From: Eupeodes corollae
Taxonomy: Eukaryota > Arthropoda > Insecta > Diptera > Syrphidae
Length of the DNA: 64,000 nucleotides
Reading direction: 5' to 3'
Assembly (NCBI RefSeq): GCF_945859685.1
Contig: NC_079147.1
Coordinates: forward strand, 10,519,289-10,583,288
Within the stretch, counting starts at the first letter, position 1. Each line of letters starts with the position of its first letter. Below the pieces are notes generated by a model that was not told the origin of the DNA, did no database searches, and saw nothing but the letters and a program-made list of their open reading frames with translations. The translations under genes were made by a program, and so were the position numbers. Shown piece by piece: positions 1-12,000 of the stretch.

Positions 1-195
1 CGTGAATAAATTATTTATCGACCTCCATTCACCCTTAGTGCTGTGAAAAGAGTTTAAAAAATATAACTTTTTAAAAAAATCGACTTTGAACAAAAATTGG
101 AGCTCGCTTTCAATTTTGCCGAATTTTCGATTAAAATAAAAGCGCAAGGATTTATCCTCTGAATATTTCGAATTAATTTTAATCGTCTCTTCATC

Positions 196-3100
196 ATGAT
201 GCTCCCAATCGTTGCCTCCACAGCCCGTCGTGCATTCTCCACAACTGCCCGAGCCCTAGCTGCCAAACAATTGACCGTTCGTGATGCTCTCAACAGTGCT
301 TTGGATGAAGAATTGGAACGCGATGAAAAGGTCTTCATCCTTGGCGAAGAGGTTGCCCAATACGACGGAGCCTACAAGGTAAGAATACCACCTAAAGATA
401 TGAGAAAAAAAAGTTGCTGAAAATTCTTGTGGTTACGTAAACACTTTCGACTACGACGACGATGACGGTCGAAGTGATGGTGAACTGCAACAAAGTGTAA
501 GGTTATCTAATGTGATTTTCGCCATAGCTAAGCGGCGCGCGAGTATTCTGTGGCGGCCTCGGCTGCAGCCGGTTGCTCGACATAATCATTCACAATTTGG
601 CCATGAAAATGAAATAAATTTATTTTGGCCATAGTAAAAATCGGAGGCAATTCTGGATAACTTTGTTTACTTCCTGGGTTTGAGGTTTGAATCGAATGAT
701 CATAGGCATGCGCGATAGTTGTGCTCGTCAGATAGATACGAGTATAGCTTAGGTTAGCTAATTTGGTGGAATGTATGATTTTGATGTTTGGCACAATGTC
801 CTCTCAAGGAGTTTGGAATTCCTATAATTTATCAGTGTAGTGTAGGATTGCTTCTTTTTGATATTTTGTGAGCAAACTAGCAACGAAATGTAAACAATTA
901 GATACTAATTAGGAGTTGCAAGCATTTCTAATTAGAAAAAAGCTTTTCATTAATTGGCAGGGAGCTTGTTTTGTTCAAAAGCTAAAAATCCAATTTATAA
1001 TCAAAAACAGCAGCGATTTTGTTATGAAACTGTCATATAACGGTTATTCTTATCACACAAGATAGGGTGACATGATGTACAGACATAGTTAAGTAGGTAT
1101 ATTCTGTTTTTAGTGTGTGCTTAATCATAATCTCTTAATTAGGGGTCTTTTTTATAATTGAAGATAATAATCGTAATGATAAATAATTGAACTATCTGTG
1201 ATTTTTGATTGATAATGAATTTATTAAAATTTAGTTGATATGAGCGGAGCAGAGTGAAGAGAGTTATTTTCTCTTTTTAAAGAAGACCAGAGCCAGACAC
1301 GTGGGCAAAACATGACCCAGTTTTTTAAGCTTTAACAGAAATTACTAAGTGGTATAAATTGTGATTTTATTTTGTTCTTCGGTCATCGTTGGTCGAAATG
1401 TAAAGAGGATAAACATTGAACAATTTCAAGGTCAATACATCTTGAGTTGAATAAACCCGGGTATACAACACAGTGCACTCGCTACACATTTGAATACTAC
1501 TTGGGTAAGTTTATCAGTTATTTTGTTAATTCACATTGGTTTTTTGAACATTCGATATCGATTTCTAAATGCATTAGATGTTCGAATTATTTATATAGGA
1601 TATTTCTAAAGATGTTAGGTTTCAAATACAACACAATAATCACCGGTTAAACGTCCCGCAATGAATAGTAGATTTAATGTTTTGTAAAAACCATTTTTTT
1701 AAATTATTTCTTATTGAAAGTGATGTCTAATTACTAAAATTAGAACTAAAAATTTAAACTTTTGCATTTACATACATCTTGAGTTTATAATGAATTTGAA
1801 AACAAACCAGGTTATCTAGTTCGTAACGTTGGGTTTAATTCGCTTTGAAATACGTAGAAACATTGAGTTTAATTTTTTTTTTATTATTTTTGTTCCCCCA
1901 TTTTAGGACTACTAATATGAAAGTAATTAAGGTAACGCTTTAGTCCGGGATAGACCTGAGTCTCAACCAACATGGGTCTCTAGACAATTCGGTCACTAGT
2001 TAGTTTTCTCCAGTTTCGCTCGCCAAGTTTGTTGGGATCATCTTCTACCTACGGGAGTTTATCCTAAGACCTTTCCATTCCTTTCTCATGCCCCAGCCCA
2101 AGTCGTAGGACTTCAATTCTTTTAACCAGGTCAGTGGTGCTGCTAAAGTTCTTGGTTGTATCTTCTCCTTCGCTCTCCATCTATGCCGATGGAAACAAAA
2201 ATCACCCGAAGAATTTTTCTATCGAAGCATCTTAAGACGTTATCATCTGTCTTTCAAAAAAGGTCCAAGCTTCAGTGCCATGAATGGGAACTAGGGTGAG
2301 GAGTATATTATAGATGGTGACTTTAGATGCTCGAGAGATTATTTTGCTTCTCAATTGTCTTCTAAGTCCAAAATGTATGTCTTTGTCTGAAATTATAAGA
2401 GTGCCTAGGTAGAAAAAGTCTTTAACAGTCTCAAAGTTATATCTGTCCAAGGTGAGTTTTTTTCTAAATCGTCGTCGTTCAATGTCGCTTTTTTATGACG
2501 GCATTTACTTGGTCTTGCTCTCATTGACGACTAAACCCATATTCTCTGCTTCTGTTGCAATGCTCATATAGCGCCACTGGCATCACTTTTTGATCTTCCA
2601 AATATGTAAATATCATCAGCGTATCCCATGTAATTGACCATTAAATAATTTTATCTCTAATGTTGACGATTGAATTTTGCACAATATTTTTCAGAACTCG
2701 ATAGAGCGGCATGCATTCCTGCAGATGATAATGAGTTGAAATAGGGTAGTTAATAAGGAAGGGCTTTAGGATAGGATATGAACTCGGAAGATTCAATGAC
2801 CACCCCATAAAGGTAGGCCAGAACTAGGATGGCAAAAGGGGCTATGGTAGCTAGGATAGAATGTCCACTACGAAGGCGATGTGCCTGCTCGCGATGTTTG
2901 GCTAAGCTCGCCGGATGAGGGATGATCTTATCTTCGTAGATGGACCTCACCTCTTTCCAAAACTAAAATTTCATGCCATTATACTTAAACGATCCAAAAA
3001 TATTACAATACCACACAACTCTAAAAGAACCAAAAACTTGTACCGACTTGCACACGACTACCAAAACACGACTTCCAAACTAAGACTACACGTAAAGAAT

Positions 3101-6100
3101 CTCGTCTTTCGAAATCCCCTTACTAGACTGTGAAGCTGAAATTACGTTATATAACCCGGTTCACTGAAGAGCATTATCCAACCTTACCGCACCTCCTCTG
3201 AAAAGTTAAATCAGCACCTCCTCATAATAAAGTACTAGACGCCAAAAATGGGACAAAATAAAAAAACAACGATTCATTTAACTCGTAACGTGATTTACAT
3301 TTTTATTTAACAGACTCATGTATAACAAAAAAAAAACATGGGATATAAAAAAAAATATAATTAATGAAGGTATTGAAATTTGAAATCTAGAACATTAGAA
3401 AATAACAAAATTTTAAATAGTATAAATTTAAAAAAAGCAACAAAAAAAACGAAATTTCTCCTTAGGAGTATACGTACCTAGTGCACCTACGAAAAACAAC
3501 AAAAACAAAAAACAGGGTCTTTCTCCGTTTGGAGGAGACTTAAGTTCCCTTGTTCTTGCCGGAACTCGATTCCGTATTCCTTTTGTGAAACGGCTGTATG
3601 TAATCCTGTTTTATGCTACCTACCAAGAGCTCTCTATAGGTAGCTAAGGGGACGCCGCCGCGGCCTTGATATCGAGAAAGAGATGGTGGGTATAGATTTG
3701 AAATTCCTGTTTTTTTTCCCAAAATCGGATGTAATGTGAATATTTGGTCAATGGTGGACTTTCCTTGGTCTGAAGGCATATTGATATGAACCTTTTAAAT
3801 AGCCGACGAATGGCTTAATGACGCTTACATAACACGGTAGAAAGGATCTTATACGCGATGGTCAGTAGACTAGACCCTTAGTCTTAGTCTTTTTAAAATA
3901 ATAATGCCTGGTAAAAAAGTAGAAAAGATAGTACCCGTGGCTTGATGGTTAGTGCGTTGGACTGTCATACGAGAGGTCTTGGGTTCGATCCCTGCCTATG
4001 CTACCTAAAGTGTTTTTCACGGGTACTGCCTCTTGCGAAGAATTGACAAATTCTCCAAGAGTAATTCTTGCCATGAAAATTGCTTTCTCAAATTTGCCGT
4101 TCGGATTCGGCTTAAAATTGTAGGTTCCTTCCATCCCTGACAACAGTACTCGCACACAGGAATGGTTTAGAGTTGTCAGACGGACTGTTGCGCCGCCCAA
4201 AAAAAACATTAAGTTCCCGCTAAGATTTCCCATTAAAAAAAAAAAAACAATTTTCAACACTATTGGTTCCAAAACATAATCAGTACAAACATTTCATGAG
4301 GAAATTGGACCACCATAAATTAAACAATTAAATTATAACAGAGGGAGAAAGAATTCTATGAAGTTATGGATTTAAGCTAAAACAAATGAATATAACTTTA
4401 TCCTCATATTGCAAGATAAGATAGATCATAGTACCTTTTCAAAATAAATTAGTGTTCTGGGATTCGGAATGCCTTCAAATTCCCAAAAGAAGGACTGCGC
4501 CAATCATTTTGGTTTCAAAACTATGTAAACCTTTGTACAACAATTCAATAAAATCCCTAGAGCATCTACGGAGGGTCATCTTAGAAATTAACGGTCTAAA
4601 TTTATGAGCAGCATCAAGATTACCGTTTGGTAGGACGTAAACCTAACAAAGCAAATTCATTTTGAATAAAAGAAATTTTTTAATCTCAGCGATTAATAAT
4701 CAAATATTGCAAATAGTTGCTGTAAATAACTAACATTTCTTTAAAGATTTTGAAAGAGAAGCTTTGTCTGTTTGGTCGAAAAAGACTTTTATACATATGT
4801 ATGTATGTACATGGAAAAACTGAGTTCAATGTCAACAGAAGTGATCGAAGCGTATTTGAATCAAAAATACTCCATTTTCCAATGGTAATGGAGTATTTTT
4901 GATTTACCAATGGTAATAGAGTATTTTTGATTTGAATGCTTAAGCAATTGTATAGTCTTCAACTGCTATGAATTTCTCTCTTCACAAAAAGCCATTGCAA
5001 TTATTTTTAGTTTTTCAAAGCCAGCTTCTTTTTCCATTACATTTTTTTTTACTGATCTCGCAGCCTTGCTGTTAACGCTGTAGATTATCGTCACCGCATC
5101 ACTTATAACTTGTGTGCTGGTTAAGTTTTAAAATTGATGTTATTAGGAACCCATAGCTTGATGCTAAAAAAATAAATCGGCTTTCAATTTAAGAATATCT
5201 TCCTCGTTGTCAAAAGCATAAAAAATCTAAACAATCTTTTCAAAATGCTTGGCGTAGTAGTTCACCGCTTCAATTCAAATCTTCAGGGCTAATAGACGAA
5301 CGTTGAACTTCACCTTACTAAATATTATCTTATTCGTTTTGTTACTAGCTGTTTTCGGTGTTTTTTTTTCAATCATTCTGCTTCAGACAACTACACACAC
5401 CAGAATTCAAATTTGATTTCGGACTAGACCTACAAATCTGAACCGGAAAGCGTCAATTTTAAGTGAATAAAAACAAAATCACAATTTAAAATGTTGAACT
5501 TTGCATGAAAAAAATTGGATCTCACCTTAGAAGCTCAGCTACAATAATCAGTTGACCTAGCAGAGGTCATGAGTTCAATCTCCACCTGTGACACCTAAAG
5601 TTTTCTTTTCACGGGTACTCCCTTTTGCGAGGGATTGACAATCCTCCAAAAGTAGTTGTTGTAATGAAAAGTGGTTTCTCAAATTAGCCGTTCGTAACGC
5701 ATATAAATTGTAGGTCCCCTTTATCCCTGACATTACTTGCATACAGGGATGATAAAAAGTTGTAAGTCACTAGACTGGTAGTTATTAGGCCAATTATTTT
5801 ATTATGACCTAGAAGGATTGTTTTCAACAATTGCTTCCTTCCCATTTTGTTAACTTGGTTCATCGATAAGTTTTTCAATTAAATAAGTTCTTGTAGCAAC
5901 GATATTTTATCTCCTGACCATGTATGGTTAATCTTAGAAATCCTAGATATAACGGTAGGAAGTAATATATTTCTATCTGTGATCCAATTATTGCTGGAGT
6001 GTTTTGCTTTGATACCTTAACGTGTTTGACTTATAAACAAATAGAAATGTGAGATAATTAATTCAGACAAATACAAAATTGTAACAGCGGAATATTGCTA

Positions 6101-9100
6101 GTTTCGTTTTGTAGCGTTGATAAACGCAACGAATTTTTTTAACTTTTTTTCGAGAAGTTAATTAAGATTTTTAAGGAATGCCTTTTTCCAATCGATTCTA
6201 ATTTTTTTTTTCTGTTCTTTACTCCTAGTTCTAATATCCAAAATCCACGGAAGTCGATTATGTATCTTCTATTGACCAGGCTGCATTTATAATACACGTT
6301 AATTGAATGATTCTTACTTGACATATTAGGGACTGTAAATTTCAATGAGATGGTTAAACTGCTTCACTTCAGATTTGATTTTGGGAAGAAACTTGAATAC
6401 ATTTTGCCAAAAAATAATGTTAGCTTGGTAATAGTTATACATTCTGACGAAACTATAAAAAACATTTATTGATGAGTGCATATTTTAGTTTGATTGTTGA
6501 AACACATTTACTCTTTCAATGAATAAGGTTATTGATTGATATTGCAGAAAAAGAATATAATTAAATACTTTAAAAAAATTAAGCCTTTCAAAATCTCACC
6601 ATGAATGGATTAATGAAATTAATGGATTAATAATGTTCTGCCACCTAGACATCTATTAAACCCTCGTAAATTAATTAATCGTAAAGGACTGCAAGAGAAG
6701 GCTCAGGCCAAATTACCCCCTCCACTGGCACATGGCATTGCCACCGCCAAAACACTTTTATTATCAAATTATCCCAATCAAATCTAACCGAAACTATTGT
6801 ATTTAACAATTTTAAATAATAAAAATCTATATATCTATATATCAGTACCCCTTCAAATAAATTCCGACTAAGTTAACTATTTGGGATATTTTGGGGGAGG
6901 ATAGATCCTTTTCTTGAAATAGAAAATATCCTTAAAAAAAACTCCCCGAACTTATTACAAAAACTCCAGATATAAGGGATTAAAAAACCGCGTGGAATTT
7001 AATGCTTCGGTAATCCAATGCTGTTTTGTATCGTTAAGGCGAGATATACCCCCATTGCCATTATCCATGGATGGCACTTGCATCGAGGAGACTGAACTTC
7101 TCGATATTCTCGGCATGAGTATCGCAAACCCCCTTTTGTGGAACGATCACATACGCGATGTCGCCAAAAATTCCGCAAGATGTTTGGGTTTTCTAAGGCG
7201 ATGCAAGGAGTTTTTTTTCCCCCTCTGATTTGGCTGTTATCTACAATATACTATATCTATATAAATACGTCCAAAGCTTGAGTATAACTCCCGTATCTGG
7301 GGTGGTGCTCCTGCAACTTACTTCTCTTGGACAGTATTGAACGTATAGCATTTAGATTGATTGGTGATAATACCATCATAAGTCATTAACGTCGCTTGAA
7401 CATCGTCGAAATGTTTCTTATCTCATCCTCTTTTACCGTTATTTTACAGCTTTATGCTCTAGAGAAATAGTCAGCTGCTTTTCTCCCCTTAAACAGTTCA
7501 ACCGCAATACTCGCTTCTAGGAATGCTCATCAATATACCCTCGAGTCCAACTTCGGTCGTACTGTCAATTACAGAAATTCGTTCTTTAGCCGTACTACGC
7601 GAATGTGTAATGCCTTGCCACACTCTGTCTTTCCTAGTGCTTACGCTGTATCTACACAACAAGGGTAATATTATCCCTTTGAGTGTGCGCTTATTATTAA
7701 AAAAAGTTTGTCCACTGTCGTCGCCTTCTTTCTGTTAAATTGGCTTCGTCATTTACCTGACTTTCAAGATATCCTTTTCACTTTCATATCTTATCCAGTC
7801 TACCCAAGTATTCCCATTGCAATTGTGAGCTGAGATTGAATTGGAGGTTGAAAAATTATCTTAGTTTCTGTAATATCTTTCGAGATAACACTCTACGAAT
7901 ATTCCTAGATGTTGTGGACTGAGAGCTTGATTACAGGTCTAAAAATGAATACAAATTTTCTCGACCAAAGAGTGTACCATTTAATGGAATTTGATTTGCG
8001 AGCTCGGTTTAGATTTTCCCTTCCACTCTTTATTTTGATCTTAAATCCGTTTTAAATTTCTTCTCGAAGTTATATTTTTTGATCATGCAATGGCCTAGTC
8101 ACTGCTAAAACAGAAGTTCCCAACGATAAAAGACTAATCAAGCATTAGTTTTTATATTCTTATTCGCTCAAGGTATTGTGTCTCTATTATGTACATTTAT
8201 GTGCTAAGTTTTATGTTATGACCGTGCAATCTCTTTAAACTTCCATAATCTTTCATTCTATTGACTTGCGAATCGAGGTTCTTTCTCATAGAAATAGTGT
8301 TTCTAAAGGAATCTTTTACTCTCCAAAAGTGAATTTTACTCTGAAGTTTCTTCTTAAGTTAGCAGGTGTTTCATTGGTTTGATATATTTTAAGTTGCTTC
8401 AAGTCGAGAAAGTTCTAAATATAAGTATATAAGTGAAAAATAACTATTAATTTTGTGGCCATGATCTTTTTTTTGAAATCCATTTATGTCCACTCGGGAT
8501 ACCATTTTCCAACAACATATCGTTCTTAAGTTTCAGTTTATTAATGAATTTCTATTATTTTCAGATCACAAGAGGCCTTTGGAAGAAATATGGTGACAAG
8601 AGGGTTATCGACACTCCAATCACTGAAATGGGCTTCGCAGGTATCGCTGTTGGTGCTGCCATGGCCAATCTCAGGCCTGTCTGTGAATTTATGACCTTTA
8701 ACTTTGCCATGCAAGCCATTGATCAAGTAAGACAAACAACTTTCATATCTGTTTTCGTTACAAATCTCGTAACTTTGTTTTATAAATTCGAGCTTAGATT
8801 ATCAACTCGGCTGCCAAAACATTCTACATGTCTTCAGGTGTTGTAAATGTACCCATTGTGTTCCGTGGACCCAATGGAGCAGCTGCTGGTGTAGCCGCTC
8901 AGCATTCACAATGCTATGCAGCATGGTATTCCCACTGCCCTGGACTTAAAGTAATCTCACCCTACGATTCCGAGGATTGTCGTGGTTTGCTTAAGGCCGC
9001 TATTCGTGATCCCGATCCAATTGTGTTCCTGGAAAACGAACTCCTTTATGGTGTACCATTCCCCGTGGATGACAAAGTCTTGGATAAAGACTTTGTTTTA

Positions 9101-9693
9101 CCTATTGGCAAGGCGAAAGTCCAAAGGCCCGGAAAGGATGTAACGATTGTTGCACACTCAAAGGGTGTAGAAACAGCTTTACTTGCCGCTGCCGAATTGG
9201 CAAAGAAAGGTTAAGCAAGCATAAATTTCAATTCGTCTTTTTAAGACATTAGTTTTATTTTTGTGTGGTTTTTGTTTTTAGGTATCGAAGCTGAAGTTAT
9301 CAACCTTAGATCAATTCGTCCATTAGACTCAGAGACTATTTTTGCTTCTGTGAGAAAAACCCACTTTTTAGTTACTGTTGAAAACGGATGGCCACAAAGT
9401 GGTGTTGGCGCTGAAATCTGTGCACGTATCATGGAAGACGAAACTTTCTTCCACTTAGATGCTCCAGTGTGGCGAGTATGTGGTAAGTATTCAAAAACTA
9501 CAAAACCCCCCCATTTGCTGCTAAAAACTTTAATTTTAAGAAACTATTTTGCTAATTTATATTTTTCTATTTTTTTAAAACCAAAGGTGTTGATGTGCCG
9601 ATGCCATATGCAAAAACACTTGAAATTAATGCAATTCCACAAGTTAAAGACGTTATTGCAGCCGTAACCAAAATTCGAGGCGCCAAGAAATAA
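196..9693 (+). CDS. Pdhb: Pyruvate dehydrogenase E1 subunit beta, mitochondrial
   Basis: The protein is the beta chain of the alpha2-beta2 E1 component of the mitochondrial pyruvate dehydrogenase complex, which decarboxylates pyruvate with thiamine diphosphate. The exons I read are 196-378, 8565-8726, 8798-9209, 9282-9482 and 9587-9693. All are bounded by GT/AG and keep frame, giving 354 residues, close to the family's usual length of about 359. The first ~25 residues (Arg/Ala/Ser/Thr rich, few acids) look like a mitochondrial targeting peptide. Visible family motifs are EEVAQYDGAYK at the end of exon 1, EMGFAGIAVGAA and MTFNFAMQAIDQ in exon 2, FRGPNGAAAGVAAQHSQC in exon 3, and GVGAEICARIME in exon 4. 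Two ATGs are adjacent (196, 199); the first is taken. Introns 2-4 are only 71-104 bp, but intron 1 is 8.2 kb. The gene is convergent with mei-41. I see no frame damage, so it should be functional. Confidence 0.95.
379..1914. other. Pdhb intron 1, 5' part, no recognised feature
   Basis: After a clean GTAAGA donor this AT-rich stretch has only short chance ORFs. I recognised no transposon domain, RNA gene or repeat of the families seen elsewhere in the window. Confidence 0.5.
1926..2745 (-). mobile_element. RTE-like LINE, decayed 3' fragment
   Basis: The plus strand begins with a degraded form of the 3' tail shared by the other copies (GGTaaCGCTttAGTCCGGG, then CTCAACCAACATG). On the minus strand it continues through the C-terminal RT region: a stretch reading YNFETVKDFFYLGTLI and then RRQLRSKIISRASKVTIY corresponds to the same region of the copies at 18.5, 35.6 and 57.7 kb. 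Stops and frameshifts are frequent. It lies inside Pdhb intron 1, opposite to the gene. Confidence 0.75.
2746..3639. other. Pdhb intron 1, unassigned stretch
   Basis: Around 2750-2950 the base composition is more balanced than in the flanks and may be transposon-derived, but I could not match it to a protein or repeat seen elsewhere. The remainder is A-rich with short homopolymer runs. Confidence 0.3.
3640..3880 (-). mobile_element. RTE-like LINE, internal RT fragment
   Basis: The plus strand carries TGTGAATATTTGGTCAATGG, then TGGACTTTCCTTGGTC, and later GGATCTTATACGCGATG. These match the part of the RT encoding GKSTIDQIFTLRQIL and the residues just upstream in the copy at 36.1-37.2 kb. It is frameshifted and truncated at both ends. 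Confidence 0.7.
3930..4208 (+). mobile_element. tRNA-derived SINE, near full length
   Basis: The head resembles a tRNA gene: a pol III A box TGGCTTGATGG at 3938-3948 and a B box GGTTCGATCCC at 3982-3992. A non-tRNA body of about 200 bp follows, and the tail reads GGACTGTTGCGCCGCCC then A8. The same body recurs at 5530, 18276 (reverse), 45690 and 57421. This copy has the best-kept promoter boxes. Transcription by RNA polymerase III is expected from the boxes; mobility needs a LINE enzyme in trans. Confidence 0.85.
4209..5529. other. Pdhb intron 1, unassigned stretch between SINEs
   Basis: Apart from the palindrome listed separately and a short ATGTATGTATGTAC run near 4797, I see only AT-rich unique-looking sequence without a supported gene. 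Confidence 0.4.
4859..4932. repeat. Palindrome with one arm duplicated in tandem
   Basis: AATCAAAAATACTCCAT (4859-4875) is mirrored exactly by ATGGAGTATTTTTGATT (4888-4904). The right arm, with its CCAATGGTA lead, is then repeated at a 28 bp period with one difference (ATGGAG to ATAGAG). Confidence 0.85.
5530..5795 (+). mobile_element. tRNA-derived SINE, degraded copy
   Basis: It aligns by eye with the SINE at 3930 through CACGGGTACT, TTGCGAGGGATTGACAA, the TGAAAAGTGGTTTCTCAAAT segment and GTTGTAAGTCACTAG. The B box has decayed to GAGTTCAATCTCC and the GC-rich 3' tail is missing or unrecognisable. Confidence 0.75.
5796..6964. other. Pdhb intron 1, no recognised feature
   Basis: AT-rich sequence with T-runs and only short ORFs. 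Nothing was recognised on either strand. Confidence 0.4.
6965..7745 (+). mobile_element. Jockey-like non-LTR retrotransposon, RT C-terminal fragment
   Basis: A short ORF reads ELLDILGMSIANPLLWNDHI and then ARCLGFLRRCKEFFF, the segment after the RT palm in jockey-type elements. Frameshifted continuation follows: an IWGGA-like motif near 7295, then RIAFRLIGD-like sequence and remnants of the terminal region up to about 7740. There are many stops. It is a dead fragment inside Pdhb intron 1, in the same orientation as the gene. Confidence 0.75.
7746..8564. other. Pdhb intron 1, 3' end
   Basis: AT-rich sequence with no recognised element. It ends in the acceptor TTATTTTCAG just before exon 2. Confidence 0.5.
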
Positions 9694-9781
9694 TACAACG
9701 AGCTAAAGGAAGTTAAATTAAATATTATTTGTTATTAATGGATATGTGAGAGGATGCAGTTATCCCCTTCGGATTTGTATA

Positions 9782-9787
9782 AATAAA
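9782..9787 (+). terminator. Poly(A) signal of Pdhb
   Basis: AATAAA lies 89 bp after the Pdhb stop codon and is followed by a T-rich stretch, the usual layout of an animal 3' end. Confidence 0.6.
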
Positions 9788-10992
9788 TTATTGTACAATA
9801 TTTTTTGTTTTCGAATCAAATCGAAAACAATCAAAGAATTTTTTTCTATTTCTATTTTATTTTTGGTAAAGAAGTAACAACAATTTCAAGAAATTATAGT
9901 TTTTGATCATGGACATTTTTCTTATTCTTGTCAACCCAGAAAAAGTAGGTTTTGGTTTTAAATCTGATGTAAACATTTTATGTGTTCCATTCGATTCTAA
10001 AAGTTAGGATTAAGAGTCTTCCATAAATCGTGAAACGAGAGACTTTTAGGCTAACTGAAAATAAGATCTTTTCAAATCAACATTGGAATTGCTCTCCAAT
10101 AAATCTAAAGAAAATAAGTTTGACATATTTTGTACAATATTGTCTGATTAAGTTCTTCAGTTAGTTTTGAAAAGAAAATCAAGTTTTAATAGGTAATTGT
10201 TTTTAACCGTTTATTTTAAGTTCCTACGTTATGTGGATTGTGTACTTGAAATAAAATGTATTACAATGCGTCACGACACACAATTTATTTCCATTTGTAT
10301 TCAATTCTCAAGGTAGACACAATACGAAATCTTTAAATAGTTCGTGTGGATAAAAATATCACGCAAATTTAGAACGTGCATTTATTTTAAAACCAGAAAC
10401 GAAACCAAATTAATAGATTGCGAATAATTTTTATTCAAATAAAGAAAACGTTGTAGTCATTGAATTGTAGTTGTATAAATTGGCGTGCTAGTTCACTGGG
10501 CTCAAATGATACAGAGAGAAATCTGGACACTGTTTGTGCTAGAGCGTAGAGAGGGTTTGTTCAGCTCACTGACGAAAAAAAATAAAATTAAAATTTAAGG
10601 AAACTCAATTGCAAATTTCAAGAATTCAAAAAAGAATAGTTTAGTGTTTGGCCTTAAATTGTTGACCTATGTACATCAGTTTGAAACTATATATCATTCA
10701 ACTGCATTGTTGTTTTTCATTTAAAAAGTTTGTCATTTAAAAAGGCACTCAATCCTTGCCATGTTTAAAGTTTAAACACAGTGCGAACTTTAGGAAAATA
10801 GGGTTCATTAGTCTTAAAGTCTTAAATGTACGAATGAGAGGGAAAAACAGAGCTGGAGAAAGCATTCCACATACTCTATGTGTGCCTTGTGGTTAAAAAA
10901 GAATTTTCTGTACTTACAGGATGTCGGAAGTTCAATTCAAGGGTAAACTGATAAGCATTGCTGGAAGTGCTAGTATTACGGATCAAATGTTT

Positions 10993-11010
10993 GGGGGGGG
11001 GGGGGGGGGG
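10993..11010 (+). repeat. Uninterrupted G18 homopolymer
   Basis: Eighteen consecutive G residues sit in an otherwise AT-rich region. Such runs can form G-quadruplex structures and are also common sequencing or assembly trouble spots. Confidence 0.9.
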
Positions 11011-11194
11011 TAAATGCAACTGACTAATTCGGCAGAACAATGTTTGTACAAATATCGGTTGAACAACGAAAGGAAAGGCATGAAACATTGCGGCGGTGTT
11101 CGAGTGATGTAAATGTTTCGGTTATAGTTTTATCGCCTATCATCACCCAAATCAGTCAATCAGTAAAAACAACTGAATTTCTGAGGACGATTAT

Positions 11195-12000
11195 ATCCCA
11201 ATACCTTTTAACCTTTTTTTTAAAATGGAACGGTGGGTCTTGTTAAAGAAAAAACGTTTGCAAGATGAATAATAAAATCGTGGAATAAAACAAGGATGTT
11301 CCTTGAGTTCATATCTGTTTTCCCAGTTTATCGACGACATCATTGACGATCTACGGGATGGCAAAGAGTTCGCTAGAACTAAGACGAAAGTCATTGGGCA
11401 GGTTCAGGCGACATAAGTAAGACACGTTTCTAGCATCTGATTGACCAGCTGCCAAAAAATTGACTTCCAATTAAGGTAAATTTATTGCAAACTTTACTGG
11501 AAAGTTAGTCAAGAAAAATCGCGCTAACTATTAAGTTAAGCCAACTCGATCATGTTTTTTAATTAACTGAAAGTTGAACTTTTTGTTCGGTAATTTGAAG
11601 GTAGAAGTAAGGGAAGTAAAGTTCTGAGTTTTAAGCTTATGACACTTGAAGAACCAACTAGTTGACTTGGTTAAAATTTACGTTCAAGGAATGCAGTTGA
11701 CTGCAAATGTAGTCCCTTATGTTGTCTGAACCTGTTCATTGTTTGCCGACGATGTTGTTCTTTTTGCTTATTTACCTAGTTCACTGAAACTTGTGATCGA
11801 CTGCCTAGTTGTATACAGTGGAAGAGCAAAATTTAACGGTTAATTTAAATAAATCGAGGGCTATGGTATTTAAAAAAATGAAACTGTTAAAAAAGTGACT
11901 AACTTTAAATGTCTTCAACTACCCGAAAACATGTCACAATATATGGTTTTTGGTCTTTATTAAAACGCTTATGTTATATATCCACTATGGTTTGAAAGTT
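11195..12000 (+). mobile_element. Non-LTR reverse transcriptase fragment split by a MITE
   Basis: Around 11286 the plus strand reads GIKQGCSLSSYLFSQFIDDI, the RT motif preceding the catalytic loop. Around 11738 it reads SLFADDVVLFAY, the catalytic ADD box. These motifs are normally some tens of residues apart, but here they are separated by about 340 bp of foreign DNA (11399-11734). Stops follow the ADD box. The family could not be named. Confidence 0.7.
11399..11734. mobile_element. MITE-like element with 19 bp terminal inverted repeats (hAT-like)
   Basis: The left end CAGGTTCAGGCGACATAAG and the inverted right end CAGGTTCAGACAACATAAG differ at two positions. The flanks GTCATTGG and TTCATTGT agree at 6 of 8 positions, compatible with an old 8 bp target duplication if the left end includes one extra G. 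The CAG start and 8 bp duplication suggest hAT, by family knowledge. There is no coding capacity in its 336 bp. It sits between two RT motifs of a retrotransposon. Confidence 0.75.

Larger units (their letters stand above)
9694..11194. other. Intergenic, between convergent Pdhb and mei-41
   Basis: It contains the Pdhb 3' UTR (to about 9810) and then AT-rich sequence without a supported gene. The only striking object is the G18 run listed separately. Confidence 0.5.

Noticed and set aside
3930..4005. Possible functional tRNA gene
   Set aside because: A and B boxes are present, but I see no complete cloverleaf, and the sequence continues into a repeated non-tRNA body with a LINE-like tail. It is a SINE head.
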